64,000 nucleotides of DNA. Source: Chloranthus sessilifolius. Lineage: Eukaryota > Streptophyta > Magnoliopsida > Chloranthales > Chloranthaceae. Each line of letters begins with the position of its first letter. Position 1 is the stretch's first letter. Below are positions 23,401 to 33,749 of the stretch, in pieces. The position numbers and the translations under genes were made by a program. Location: positions 20,188,810-20,252,809 of the forward strand of contig CM037593.1 in assembly GCA_021018995.1 (NCBI GenBank), in the 5' to 3' direction. The notes beneath the pieces are model-generated. The model was given only the letters and a program-made list of their open reading frames with translations. It was not told where the DNA came from and made no database searches.

Positions 23401-24679
23401 GCCTTAAACCGAGTTTTTGTGTTGAGTATCTCTGTTCGCGCCTGCAAGATTACTACAGGTGCCTACGTCGGAAACCCATGAAAACCCATTAACTGCTTCG
23501 AATTAGATGATGGAGATTCGTTTTTCAATCCCATCTTTTTCAATCCCATCTTCCACACAATGAATCTTGAGACCATGAGCTTACCATCAGACGGTTTGTT
23601 TTGGTTCCACGTGGCACAGATCCCAAAAAATGCCCTAAAATCACGTTTGAGCGTAATGTGTGCCATGTGATTTTAGGGATGCTTTTTTGGGATCTATGCC
23701 ACGTGGAATAAAAAACTGACCATCTGATGGTACGCTCATGGTTTCAACATCCATTGTATGGAAGATTGGCGTGAAAGATGATCTGTATTGTCCGATTCAA
23801 AGCAATCAATGTGTTTCAGTGGATTTCAGACAGGCTCCCTCACTAATCCTGTAGGTGCGATCAGAAGTACCCTTTTGTATTACATAATTCAAGCTTCTAT
23901 TTATTGCGCTATTAAGCGGGTTCTGAACTTTCCAACCCAGGCATGGATTTACTCATCTATGTGTTTCTGTTTTTGTTTTGCAGCTGGTCCCAGCTCTTGG
24001 AAACCCTTCCTCTTCACAATGTAAGGATAAAGAACACATAGGCGTGCACTGTGTATTCATGTTAATATCATCATTATAATAACCTTGTCCCATTTATTTT
24101 GGTCGGCTTTGCAAGTTCTATTCATTTAAGGCTAAACTCAATCACTATGCAATTCTTCGTGTCACTTCTCACTACTTCCCTCGAAGTCCTTATTGCTCTT
24201 CTCCTCCTACTAATTCTTTGAGCTTATCTCATTCTGAAACCGTTCATGTAGGGCTATTCCAAGTTTCTAACGGATATGTACAAACCATATTAAATGACAT
24301 TCCTTAATCTTCTTTTTTATTGGTGCCACCCCAAGCTTCCTCTTCTGCACTTGTTATCAATTTTAGTTGTCCTTGTTACTCCACGTATCTACCTTAACAT
24401 ACACATCTCAGCTACATCTACTCTTTTCATCTTGCTTCTTCATAGCCCAACGCTCGGCACCAAATAATGGTGCAGATATCCTTTGAAAAAATGTCATTTC
24501 AATCAAAGTGGCGTGTCACACAACACATCAGTCACCTATCTCCACTTTGCCCACCCTACATGGATTGTGTTTGAGATGTCCTCTTCAAATCAACTGTTTG
24601 ATTGTATGGTAGAACACAGTTATAAATCCATCGTATTGTTGCACTAAATGGTTTTCTACTTTTATCAAAACATCCTTCC

Positions 24680-24754
<75 letters not shown>

Positions 24755-27700
24755 AAAAGGTGTCCGTCCTCCATGGGGGGATGGTCACCGTCCTCCAAGG
24801 TTCCAGCCTTCCAGGTGGAGGTCCACGTGGCATCCAAAACATTGTTTCAATGCCACATGGACCTTGGGTGCATTGCTTAGATCGTTTTAAAAAATATATA
24901 TAATTTTAAAAACTATCTCCACCATGTGTTTTTTGAGCCGTGAAATGTAGATCATTGAAACTAGTCAAATGTTGACTTATGCTTATAAAAAGTTTTTTCC
25001 GAAATTTCTTTTTTTAAAATTGATCTAAATCACCCACCTGTTCTCCACGTGGCAACCAAAGAGTGTTTTGGGTGCCATGTGTCCCTCCACGTGAACCTTG
25101 GAGGACGGTGACCGTCCTCCCATGAAGGACCTAACCGGCTCCTTATATATATATATATATATATATATATTCTATTTTGTGTCATGTTGTTACAGTGGTT
25201 TTGACCATTCATTGTCCACTGAATTTCAATAATGCAGATTAAATGGATATGTCCAACAGCTCCTACTCGACCAGTAGCTGCTTTTGGTGGATTTCCCTGC
25301 ACTGCATGTAAGATTACTTGTTTAGAGATAAACTGCTGACTTTGTTTCACATAATCATCTAACTACATAGATGCAGTTTTTAATAACCATTTTACAATTT
25401 GATCCATTCTTTCTCTTTTAACCACTCCATAGTAGAAATCAGAATGCCTTTTTCATTGTAAAATTGGCATACATCGTTCTTGACATTAATTGTTCAACTT
25501 GTATCAGGGTTTGATGTTGGAGACCTTTCAGAGGATGGCCCTGATGATATAGAGGGTTTGGATGCTTCAGCAGCACATGTCGCAAATCTTTTGTCAACAG
25601 AGCCTTCTGATAGTAGGTTCCATGAAGCTTCGTATATTCTTTAATCTTATTTTATCGTAGTAAGAAGTCTCCGTTCTGTTATGATGTCATAGTACTTCGT
25701 CAATAGTTGATATTTGGTCTGTGCTCATTGGAAAATTGAAAGTCAAAGCATTTCCCAAATTTCTTTTCGTAAGGGCAATCTAATTTTTAGCTGCAAAATG
25801 TGAGATTTGACTAACATGATTTCGACACTGAAGAAAAAAAAATTGATCAGTAAAGGAGAAAAGAAAATTCATCCTTCAAAACCATCAAACTCCTTTTTCA
25901 TTGGATCCTATGGAAAATAGATAAGAGTTTATTCCCAAAATGCGTCACTGACGAAATTTTATGACCAAAAAAGTTTCATTTAATTTTATTTCCAAAAGGT
26001 GTTAATACAGGTGGAAAACGGGCTCGATGAGGTAAGCCATTCTCTCATGCTCTCTAGAGTTAGTATCAGGTAATATACTTAAGTAGCATGTGACTTGATA
26101 CCTGCCGCTTTTTGGGATTTGTACCACGTGAAATCATGTAAGCCGTTCTGATAGGTGAGCCATGAACCAAAGATTGTTGGTGTAAAAAATTGGGATCAGA
26201 ATTTGTCTTCATCATCTGAGTCAAACCAGTCAAATACCATCTAAAATTTGTCGCTACCATGTAAACTCAATATCTTTTAATTTTAAATGGCCTTTGACTG
26301 CTTTGAATTGGATGATGGAGATTTCTTTCAACCCAATCTTTTGCACCATAGATCTTGAGATCATGTTTGTCAAATCACATGGAACACATGGTGGTTACAC
26401 ATGAGTCGCATCCCAAAAATTATCCGAGTACCAAGAAGGTGGCCGCTCAAGTTGAGCACCTAACACCTTCCCCTTTTTTTGCATTAAGATTTTATCCGTT
26501 CTCGCGTCACCCGTTTTTGCATGTCCTCACCTACTTTCCCTTCGTTTCACCAGTATATGGTAATATATATTAAACCAAACCGTTTTGGTAATAAAAATGA
26601 CACATTCCCTAATTTGGTAAGATGCCCAAATAGATATGCATCTTCTCTTTTAAACCAGAGAACGACTAACGATAGTGGTTCGAATAAGTATAAATATGTC
26701 TAATCAGTTTATTTCTACCTTCAAAGCTTAGTCATCTGTTCGCTTCTACCTTATTACAGTCAAAGTGGGTGTCGGAGGCTTCAGTATGGGTGCTGCAACT
26801 GCCCTCTACTCCGCTACTTGCAATGTTCATGGCAAATATGGCAACGGAAATCCATACCCAGTCAACATAAGTGCAGCTGTTGCTCTAAGTGGCTGGCTTC
26901 CATGTTCAAAGTTTGTCTTCTCTCTACCTCAGCCTTCTCCATATTGGTATGCACATGTTTTTTGTGTTGTGACTATCTTTAAGTCTTATGTTTTTTTTTT
27001 CCGTAGGAGCTTGAAAAACAAGGTTGAAGGGTCACAAGAAGCTGCAAGGCGCGCTGCGTCGTTGCCCCTTTTGCTTTGCCATGGCAAAGGTATTTTTCAA
27101 GTGTGTACCTCTACTGATTAGTTCTGATTTCTTACCTTTTTTCCATATGATTTTATATAGGATAACGGACCCATTCCCAATCTAGATTTTGAATGGGTCA
27201 CTGGTTTTGGACACATGGCACTATTTTTCATCAATTGTACCACGCGATGCGCAGGACCTAATATGAAGATCTGGTGGGTTGAAGATTGCATTACAGTGGT
27301 CAAACACCTTTAAAATGAATGACTAAAACTGATTCTGAATATTTACATGGTAACCGTTCATTTTGAAGGTGTTGATCGCTTTGAATCTCTCAATAGAGAT
27401 TTTTTTTATGCAACTTTCGACCCAAGGATCTTTAGATCATAATCTTCGCATCATGCGGCACGCGATGAAAAGTAGTGCCAAGTGTCCAAAAAAGTTGACC
27501 CATTCACACTCTATATTGGGAATGGATCGGTCACCCTATGCCAGTGATGCAGTACGGGCTATAAAAATAATTAGGATGGTGGACTCACTCACACTGGGTG
27601 GAATCGCTCACGCTAATACTAGGGACTTGCTCACCTAGATTAGGGAATCACTCACTCTATAATGGAGGCATCAGGCTCTCAACATAAAAACTCAAATCTT

Positions 27701-30376
27701 CTTCTTTTACATTCACCAAATGCCCAATTTATAAAAATGAGCTTACAACCATTAACTAGATAATTAAAAACTACAATATTTCTTAAGTGACTTTTGAAAT
27801 TCTCCAAATGTCTTTTCAACTCCCAATGCTAACTACTAATTAGACTCCATAATCACTAATGGCCAAAAACCACAAAACATTAAATGTGTGCTGCATAGGC
27901 ATGCCATGCGGACGGATTGAATTACGCCAAATTTGTGCCACAAGGGCAAGGCAGATTATGCCAACTAGCTGTGATTTTCTGTTGTGTTTACTATGTGAGG
28001 TTAGCATCTATCTTTCTGAATCTATAGATACCAACTTTTGACCTTCCACTGATTTCACAATAAAAAATATCAGCACAAATACCAAGGTTGGGAGTTTAAG
28101 ATTGACCTGAGTGCTGCTGTTGGCTCTCAGGTAGGGTACCTTACACCAAGTCGTCGAGAATACAAGCAAGGGATATCTCACAGTCTAATATTGTCCATCT
28201 CAGGGGCCGGATTGTTAATTGCACTAGCTTTGTTTGATCTTTGTAAGGGGAAAAAATGCGATATGCATAAAATTATTGCATGATCTGTCACTATTCTATT
28301 CCTGATATGGATGGTTTTAGATTTGAGAATGCCTTATCTCTTCTGTGAGTTGACGTTACCTTAGTCATCTCGTTATTTGTTTAAATAAAACTTTAAACAA
28401 ACTTTTCTTGCTTGGGGTAAGTGGAATTCATGACTGCCTAACAAATCACAAAAACTTCTGAGTAATTGTACGGGTTGGCTTGTTTCTTTAGATTTACTGC
28501 AATGGATCCATGTCACTCAGACTAAGACATGGAAGCAATCTTACTGGAGTCATGGGGCATAAGCTCATGATTCGAGTATCATTGGCTATAACTTATCGAT
28601 ATCAGTGTAGTGAGAGGGCGTTCACTTAAGCGTAAAGTGGATATTTTATGCAAGAAGTTGGTATTTTACGCTGAAGTGACGGTTTCCAATTGTTTTTCTC
28701 ACCATAATTTCAGCCATAATTGCTGATGTGGCAACCCATGTTTTTTCTTTGGATTCCCGGGGATCTCTGCTTATGCTTCTTCAGGCATTGTCTATTTTGT
28801 CTTCCTTTTTTGTAATTTTCTCTCTTGTGAATCTTTTGAGTCACTAGTTTCTTTTTTTTTTTTTTTTTTCCTTTTTTCGAGCTCCTCGCTCAATCCGATC
28901 TGGGATGTATTTTCCTTTGTTTTAATGAAAATGCATCTCTTACCGATCACAAAAAAGGTAAAAAAGTTTTAAAAATCATACGAGAAGTTGCAATGTAAAT
29001 GTTTACTCCCATCTACACAAGTCTCACATTAAGCGAGTTCACTTTGGTGTGCCCGGAAAAGTTGGTGGAAAGTGTATTTTATACAACTTATTGCGGTGAA
29101 ATAAACAAACATTTAAGCCAGTAAAGGTGCTTATTACAGGTAATATTTTCCGAAAATTTTACCTGGAAAAAGCCCTGTACTTGAGAAATGATTATGCCAA
29201 AGTGAACGCCCTCTAAATCAATAATTTTTGAACTTTTATCATTTAAGATGTCTGCATGAATAATGGTGGTCATATATTCTAAACCAGGACACGAGCCAGT
29301 ACTAAGTTCTGGAACTCAAATTAAACACCATATTTGGAGTAAAGATAAATGGGAAGAATTCGTTTTTATAAAACCAAGAAAAATTTGATCTAGTACTCAA
29401 CCAAATTTCTAATGGACTTCAGACGAAGGCCCACATTAGCTCCAATTTGAATACAGGTTCTTAAAGCTTGTTCCATATCTGTCTTTCTATTTTGTCTGCG
29501 TTTGTTGGCTGAGAAAATTCAACCTTCGTCCTTGATTTTGGAAAATTCACTGGTCTCATCAAGAAGCCTTACCTATAGCCTTATGTTGTACAAAGCTATA
29601 ATTTTTCGAGATTCAAAAGTTTAATATTCTGCTAACAGTAATATGAACAAAAAATAAAAAATCTACCAACAGAATCCGAATCTGCCTACTAAATTTCTCG
29701 GTTTCTCTAATTAAATAGATTGTTATTTTTTTGTTTCCTCCTGCAGGGGATGACGTGGTCCTTTATAAGCATGGGCAGAAATCTGCTGAGGCCTTAACTT
29801 CAAACGGATTCCAAAATCTTAATTTCAAAACCTACAATAGGTATTTAATCAATTGCTCTTCCCTTGCTAGAACATTGATATACTATCTTTGTTAGAAGGA
29901 TTATTGGGTCATGACCGCCCCAATTGTAGGCCATGTGACACTTGGTTTTGAGCAATCCAAATCATTAGAAGGGAAGCTCTTTTATTGAACTGAAGTTGGC
30001 CCAAAAATCACACTTATTATGGATTTGAGCCGTCTGATCTTATGCACTCTAAAATGATCAATTGTCATATATTATTCGTAACGGTCGATATTAAAGTGCA
30101 CAGATAGAATGTTTCAAATTCCCCTAATAAGGGTCATTTTTTGGCTGAGAATGTGTCAATGAAGGGGTGCTAGCTGACCTACTTGGACTGATCAAAGATG
30201 TGCACCATGTGGCCCAAAAGTACTGGTCATGGCACTATTCCTCTGTGTAGTATGAGCAATCCATTTAGTGCAATTCAATAATGTGCAGGCTCGGACACTA
30301 CACAATACCTGAAGAGATGGATGATGTCTGCAAATGGCTCACTGCAAGTCTCGGGCTCGATGGGTCCCACTCATAA
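17459..30376 (+). CDS. Acyl-protein thioesterase / carboxylesterase (alpha/beta hydrolase), complete gene in nine coding exons
   Basis: Exons: 17459-17489, 17888-18002, 23984-24020, 25238-25307, 25508-25612, 26760-26910, 27007-27089, 29747-29840 and 30289-30376. All have GT/AG borders and matching phases, giving 774 bases or 257 residues plus TAA, the usual plant length. The protein opens [10 protein letters not shown], then [12 protein letters not shown] (oxyanion-loop region, about residues 36-47). The nucleophile elbow GGFSMG gives Ser128. CHGKGDDVV gives Asp199 and LGHYTIPEE gives His232. This is the complete Ser-Asp-His triad of the phospholipase/carboxylesterase (APT1/APT2) family, which removes acyl groups such as palmitate from protein cysteines or lysophospholipids, normally in the cytosol or at membranes. 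No signal peptide is seen. The start follows family N-termini (SGxxGRTAR). Introns occupy about 94% of the coding span and are full of transposons. Substrate is not predictable; enzyme family is firm. Confidence 0.95.
18300..19445 (-). pseudogene. ycf3: Nuclear plastid DNA: ycf3 exon 1, group II intron and part of exon 2
   Basis: On the minus strand the frame from 19302 to 19178 reads [18 protein letters not shown] and ends [12 protein letters not shown]. This is the plastid Ycf3 (photosystem I assembly) first exon at its usual 125 bases, with about ten changed residues. It is followed by a roughly 700-base intron ending in a group II domain V-like hairpin at 18479-18513 (GAGCC...GAAAATCTCACG...GGTTCT). 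Degraded exon 2 sequence (KALQNYYDA) follows and fades near 18300. Exon 2 has indels and stops. The location inside a nuclear intron and the decay show an old plastid-to-nucleus transfer with no expected function. Outer limits are approximate. Confidence 0.85.
19965..22230 (+). repeat. Large diverged tandem duplication inside the intron
   Basis: Segments recur in the same order. GATTGGATACTAGATTTCTA... (19972) matches GATTGAATCCGGATTTCGAA (21412). TATGCATACTTTCATGCAAG (20769) matches TATGCATACTTTTCATGCAA (21780). AACTCTACGATTTTA...CTAGATGCCAGC (21323) matches AACTCTAGGATTTTA...CTAGATGCCTGC (22167). The offset falls from about 1440 to about 1010-845 bases, because copy A carries a T-rich insertion (about 20120-20660) ending in the dispersed GACTTGGTGACTATG motif. 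Neither copy has a convincing gene; the 62-residue frame at 20847 is not conserved in the second copy. Confidence 0.75.
23438..23860. mobile_element. Foldback MITE in the intron before coding exon 3
   Basis: Inverted halves turn near 23645. TTCGAATTAGATGATGGAGA, GGTTCCACGTGGCACAGATC and ATCAGACGGTTTG on the left pair with GATCTATGCCACGTGGAATA, CTGACCATCTGATGG and TTGTCCGATTCAAAG on the right. It ends about 120 bases before the exon 3 acceptor. Same family as the elements at 14868 and 30422. Confidence 0.7.
24683..24752. repeat. (TA)n microsatellite
   Basis: A pure TA tract of about 70 bases, the longest in the window, directly borders the left end of the TA-targeted MITE in this intron. Confidence 0.97.
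24753..25143. mobile_element. TA-targeted MITE, copy 2
   Basis: GGAAAAGGTGTCCGTCCTCC at the left end matches, in reverse, the right end of copy 1 (13018). GACCTAACCGGCTCCTTA at the right end matches copy 1's left end (GGAGCTAGTTAGGTC). Inner CCACGTGGCA dyads are shared. TA tracts flank both sides (24683-24752 and 25144-25170). It lies in the intron between coding exons 3 and 4, ending about 95 bases before exon 4. Confidence 0.75.
25144..25170. repeat. (TA)n microsatellite
   Basis: A 27-base TA tract abuts the right end of the MITE. Confidence 0.93.
26085..26430. mobile_element. Foldback MITE in the intron before coding exon 6
   Basis: AATTTGTCTTCATCATCTGA, CATGAACCAAAGATTG and TGGGATTTGTACCACGTG on the left have inverted partners TGGATGATGGAGATTTCTTT, AGATCTTGAGATCATG and the CGCATCCCAAAAATT region on the right. 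The turn is near 26265. It is a diverged member of the dispersed family. Confidence 0.55.
27155..27525. mobile_element. Foldback MITE in the intron before coding exon 8
   Basis: GGACCCATTCCCAATCTAGA...TGAATGGGTCACTGG...GTTTTGGACACATGGCACTA on the left pairs with AGTAGTGCCAAGTGTCCAAA...GTTGACCCATTCACA...TATTGGGAATGGATCGGTCA on the right. The turn is near 27340. Start sequences differ from the 14868/30422 group, so this may be a separate subfamily. Confidence 0.65.
28613..29214. mobile_element. 602-bp element with 15-bp terminal inverted repeats
   Basis: AGAGGGCGTTCACTT at 28613-28627 is repeated exactly in inverted form at 29200-29214. Subterminal TTTTATGCAAGAAGTTGG and AGTTGGTGGAAAGTGTATTT are also inversely similar. 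No target duplication is clear and there is no open frame, so superfamily is left open. It lies in the same intron as the MITE at 27155. Confidence 0.6.
29945..30165. mobile_element. Small foldback MITE in the last intron
   Basis: GGCCCAAAAATCACACTTAT and ATCTTATGCACTCTAAAATG are inversely matched by ATTAAAGTGCACAGATAGAA and TAATAAGGGTCATTTTTTGG, with the turn near 30050. It is non-coding. Confidence 0.5.
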
Positions 30377-30421
30377 TATTGAGGAGGTAAAAACGGAAAG
30401 AGGAAAAACAAAATAGAGTAC

Positions 30422-30817
30422 GGGTTTTTGCAACCGAAGGTTCTTCCAGCTCAACTGATGGTTCCACCGTTCACACCATTGACTACCTTGAATAAGCTGA
30501 TAGAGGCCATTTTTTATCCCAATATTTTACATTAGATCTTGAGATCATGGCCTATATATCAGACGGTCATATTTTGATTTCACGTGGCACACGTTCGCGA
30601 TCACAGTGTACCATGGTACACCATGATCATGGTCACTTTAGGATGTGTGCCACGTGGAATCAACATCTGACCGTCGGATATGGGTGCCATGATCTCAAGA
30701 TCTAACGCGTGAAATATTGGAACAAAAAATGACTTCTATCATCTTATTCAAGGCAGTCAACGGTGTGAACGGTGGAACCATCAGTTACGCCGGAAGAATC
30801 TTTGGTTGAAAAAACCC
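30422..30817. mobile_element. Foldback MITE 46 bp after the thioesterase stop codon
   Basis: The best-preserved member of the dispersed family. GGGTTTTTGCAACCGAAGGT at the left end pairs with ATCTTTGGTTGAAAAAACCC at the right. Internal pairs include AGATCTTGAGATCATGGCC / GCCATGATCTCAAGATCT and CGTGGCACACG / TGTGCCACGTGG. The centre holds CACAGTGTACCATGGTACAC. Because it begins so close after the stop, the gene's mRNA either ends before it or carries it in the 3' UTR. Confidence 0.75.
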
Positions 30818-30829
30818 TTGCCCAACAAA

Positions 30830-32160
30830 TTATATCTGTAAGGAATAGATATGACTTAAGAAGTAGCTAGTGGAGTTTGGGGTATATGGTATAGTGGCAT
30901 TCGTTTATCTGTTCCTTTAGTCCTCATGTTCCATTTGATATTAAGCATTAGAACATGTCTTTTTTTTTTTCCCTGTAACTTTGGCTTATTGGTACCTTGT
31001 TGGGGTTGGTATTGGTTAATCTGAATTTTCATGATTGGGTTATTTGATTTGGGATTCTATTGTTCAGGGTTTTGGTTATTTCATGACATTCTATTAGTTC
31101 ACCTTGGTTGTTGGTATGAATTTGGAATTCATTGATGTGTGTTTCATTTGAATGGATGGTTATATATCATAGGACACTTTTGTTGCTTTGATGAACTAAA
31201 AATTTCTCCCTCTATCCCCAGTGCCTTCCGACTCTTGTGGGCCCGGTGCCTTACTATTGGATTAGCATTGTTGTCAGCCTGAGCCTATGAAGCCGCAGAG
31301 CAATCGCTACCATCTTGCACTACATCAAAAAGACCCTGCCTATTCTATTATATACCAAAGGGGCTTCGATTGACCACCTGTATTTAGCAGAGGGATAACC
31401 GTTTGGATCAAGATACCTGGCACTCCCAAGTGCCAGCAGACACAATACTTCCTATAGACAAGTGTAGCCCTTGCTTCCTCTCCTTGTTCATTCTGTAGGG
31501 TGAGCCAGCTATCGCTTCCCTCTCATTCAGTTTGTTCTCAGTCCAACCCGGTTCCCACTCAGTGTAACCATGCCCATTCTCTTTAATCAGAGAAGCCTTG
31601 AAGCTATAATATTTTATTTTGTTTTGCTCAATACCTCGAATCTATAATTCTGATCTTGTTGGACTAATCTGGTCGGGTAATGACTCGAAACTGTCCTGTT
31701 GAGCAAGTTTGATCACAGAGCTAGCATGGAGAGTCACGCATTCTGATTCCATTTGAGCTCATTTATTTGAAATCTAGACCTGTTTGGGATCCGAACGTCC
31801 CAAATCTCAGTCTGTAAGGTTCCGGTCAATCAGCAAATTGTTCCTCTTCCCATGGGTTTCAGTAAGAGTCATCTGCCCTATGCTTACATAAAATTTTCTT
31901 TATTAAATTGTAAACCATATTTTTGATAAATTGTAAAGAATTTACAGTCTTAGGAATTCTGCTCTCATTCTAGTTGGATCTCAGTAACAAACACAGCTGA
32001 ATATTCATGGTCAAATAAATCATGCTTTAAGCACGATCCCTTTAAAAAAAATCACATTTTAACTGAAGAAAAAAAAAAAAAGGCTGAGCACGAAGAGTAC
32101 GGCAAACACGGCATCCGTAATGGAGTTAACAGTATCTTCCTTCTATTCTATCTAGATTTT
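30830..32160. other. Intergenic DNA, possible retroelement debris
   Basis: No gene is recognised. At 31305-31400 one frame reads HYIKKTLPILLYTKGA, which distantly recalls the RNase H region of Ty1/copia elements, but stops follow and the match is too weak to call. Confidence 0.35.
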
Positions 32161-32164
32161 GCAA

Positions 32165-32300
32165 ATGATTGCGACTACTCTTGTGCTCAGCTTCCGATTA
32201 TTTCCATCACCATCAGTATTATTTCTCGGATGATTGCGACTACTCTTGTGCTCAGCTTCCAATTATTTCCATCACCATCAGTAGTATCTCTTTGGCACAA
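32165..32300. repeat. 65-bp direct tandem duplication
   Basis: ATGATTGCGACTACTCTTGT begins at 32165 and again at 32230. Each copy continues through GCTCAGCTTCC, ATTATTTCCATCACCATCAG and a TATCTC-like end, with only a few differences. Confidence 0.85.
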
Positions 32301-33434
32301 GACTACTCGCAATAAGGAATTGATAAGATTTTTACAATTGGATGTCTACCTGATACTAACCTGCCTTTTCTGATATGGGCTTAGGATCAGCATTGACAGA
32401 AGCAAGGTTCGTATCTGTATTGGTTTGTGTTAATACCAATTTAAGTATAGGGTATTGCTGATAAAAACCGTGTTGACTATATCATAAAAATGAGGCAAAA
32501 ATAGTTTGTATGGTCTCGTCCCGAGTCTCTCCCGTATTGAGACATGTTAAATGATACATCTTGGTATTGTCTAAGATTTTGATATATGCAAGCCCTCAAT
32601 TTTTGAAGATAATATTCAATTCTTTTTTTATTATGGTCCCAATTTTATGGTCTCTTACTTGACCTCAAAAGGCAGTAATCAGCGATGAAATTTATCACAC
32701 AAGAGTGCACTCCATGGATCAAAATATCGTCCGATGTCGATACGTATTGGTTTTGGATGTGGACGATAATTCGCTAATCTCAAATTATTATTTTTTTTAT
32801 AAAAAAATACCGGAATGCATTGTCTGGAATCGAAACGTATTGTCTGGTTCATATCGGTTTTGAGGTTGAATAATATGTATCAAAAATTTGAGATTTATAT
32901 TTATGGTGCACTCACACGAGCGCACTGCATCATATGTCTTATGGATAACTATGGAATGACTCCTCATTTGTTGGTCGAAGAAAAAGAGTCCGGCTGCTGT
33001 CAAGGAAGCAGTATGTATTGTTAGGTATTGCTACTACGCTGTAGGGCATCAAAAGTCACTTAGCTTTGGTATCCTAGGTATAAAAATATTTCCAATCTGG
33101 TCTCTAAGATTAACGGATACCTACATGTCGAAGTTTGAACGGTAGATTTATGATGATCAGGGTGAAGAGATTGGCGTCCAATGCGTAGATCGTCCAAAAT
33201 TGCTACTTCTTCTTCCTCCTTGATTTTATAGCAGAAAAATATTAGTGTTCTTTATAGAATAATACAAGTCTTTTATAAAAATTAAGAAGTTTAGTTTCCT
33301 TACCTCCTCCCGGCCGACCCCCTGTGGGTCAGTAGGGGTCAGTGTTTTAATACCTCCTTGTTCTAGGTCTCAGTGAAGCCGAAAAATCCTGAGATTGATC
33401 AGTTCTAAATTTTTCTTGTATGATCACCTATTAA

Positions 33435-33745
33435 ATCATTAATACAAATGTAAGTGGCACTCATCCATCCTTACTTAAATGTTGGACAGTGTTATATAAG
33501 GGACAATATTTGATAGATAATTTTACCGACAGCTTATATGGCGTGATGTAATTGGCTGCACACATAATGGGGACCAAGCACTCCAGCCAGTCGCGTCGCA
33601 TGATATAGTTGTCTGCAAAATTGTCTATCAAAAATTGTCCGGCGTTTATAATTTTCGAAAAAATATCCTTATTTAAATGTTCCCCCTTAAACCGCCTTTC
33701 CCATTTTGTCAATGTTTTATCGAGCCAAACTGATTGGACCAAAAG
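33435..33745. mobile_element. Foldback element / hairpin-forming repeat
   Basis: GGGACAATATTTGATAGATA...TTTTACCGACAGC...ATATGGCGTGATG on the left pairs with CATGATATAGTTGTCTGCAA...TTGTCTATCAAAAATTGTCC on the right. The outer TTACTTAAATGTTGGACAG pairs with TTATTTAAATGTTCCC. The loop is short (about 33550-33600). A 93-residue minus-strand frame spans it, but it is a by-product of the repeat. A non-autonomous element is most likely; a small-RNA precursor is an alternative. Confidence 0.5.
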
Positions 33746-33749
33746 GGTT

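Larger units (their letters stand above)
18003..23983 (+). other. Intron between coding exons 2 and 3 (about 6 kb)
   Basis: The donor GTATTT and acceptor TTTTGCAG join AG|C into Ser49. The intron holds a decayed plastid ycf3 copy, an internal tandem duplication and a foldback MITE, listed separately. Stretches 19450-19960 and 22240-23430 show nothing I recognise. A run of 12 or more G at 21765-21777 follows a T tract. Confidence 0.85.

Noticed and set aside
31240-31400. Possible Ty1/copia RNase H fragment
   Set aside because: Only a short stretch (HYIKKTLPILLYTKGA) looks similar and stops follow; too weak.
33461-33742. 93-residue minus-strand frame
   Set aside because: It covers both arms of an inverted repeat; no domain recognised.
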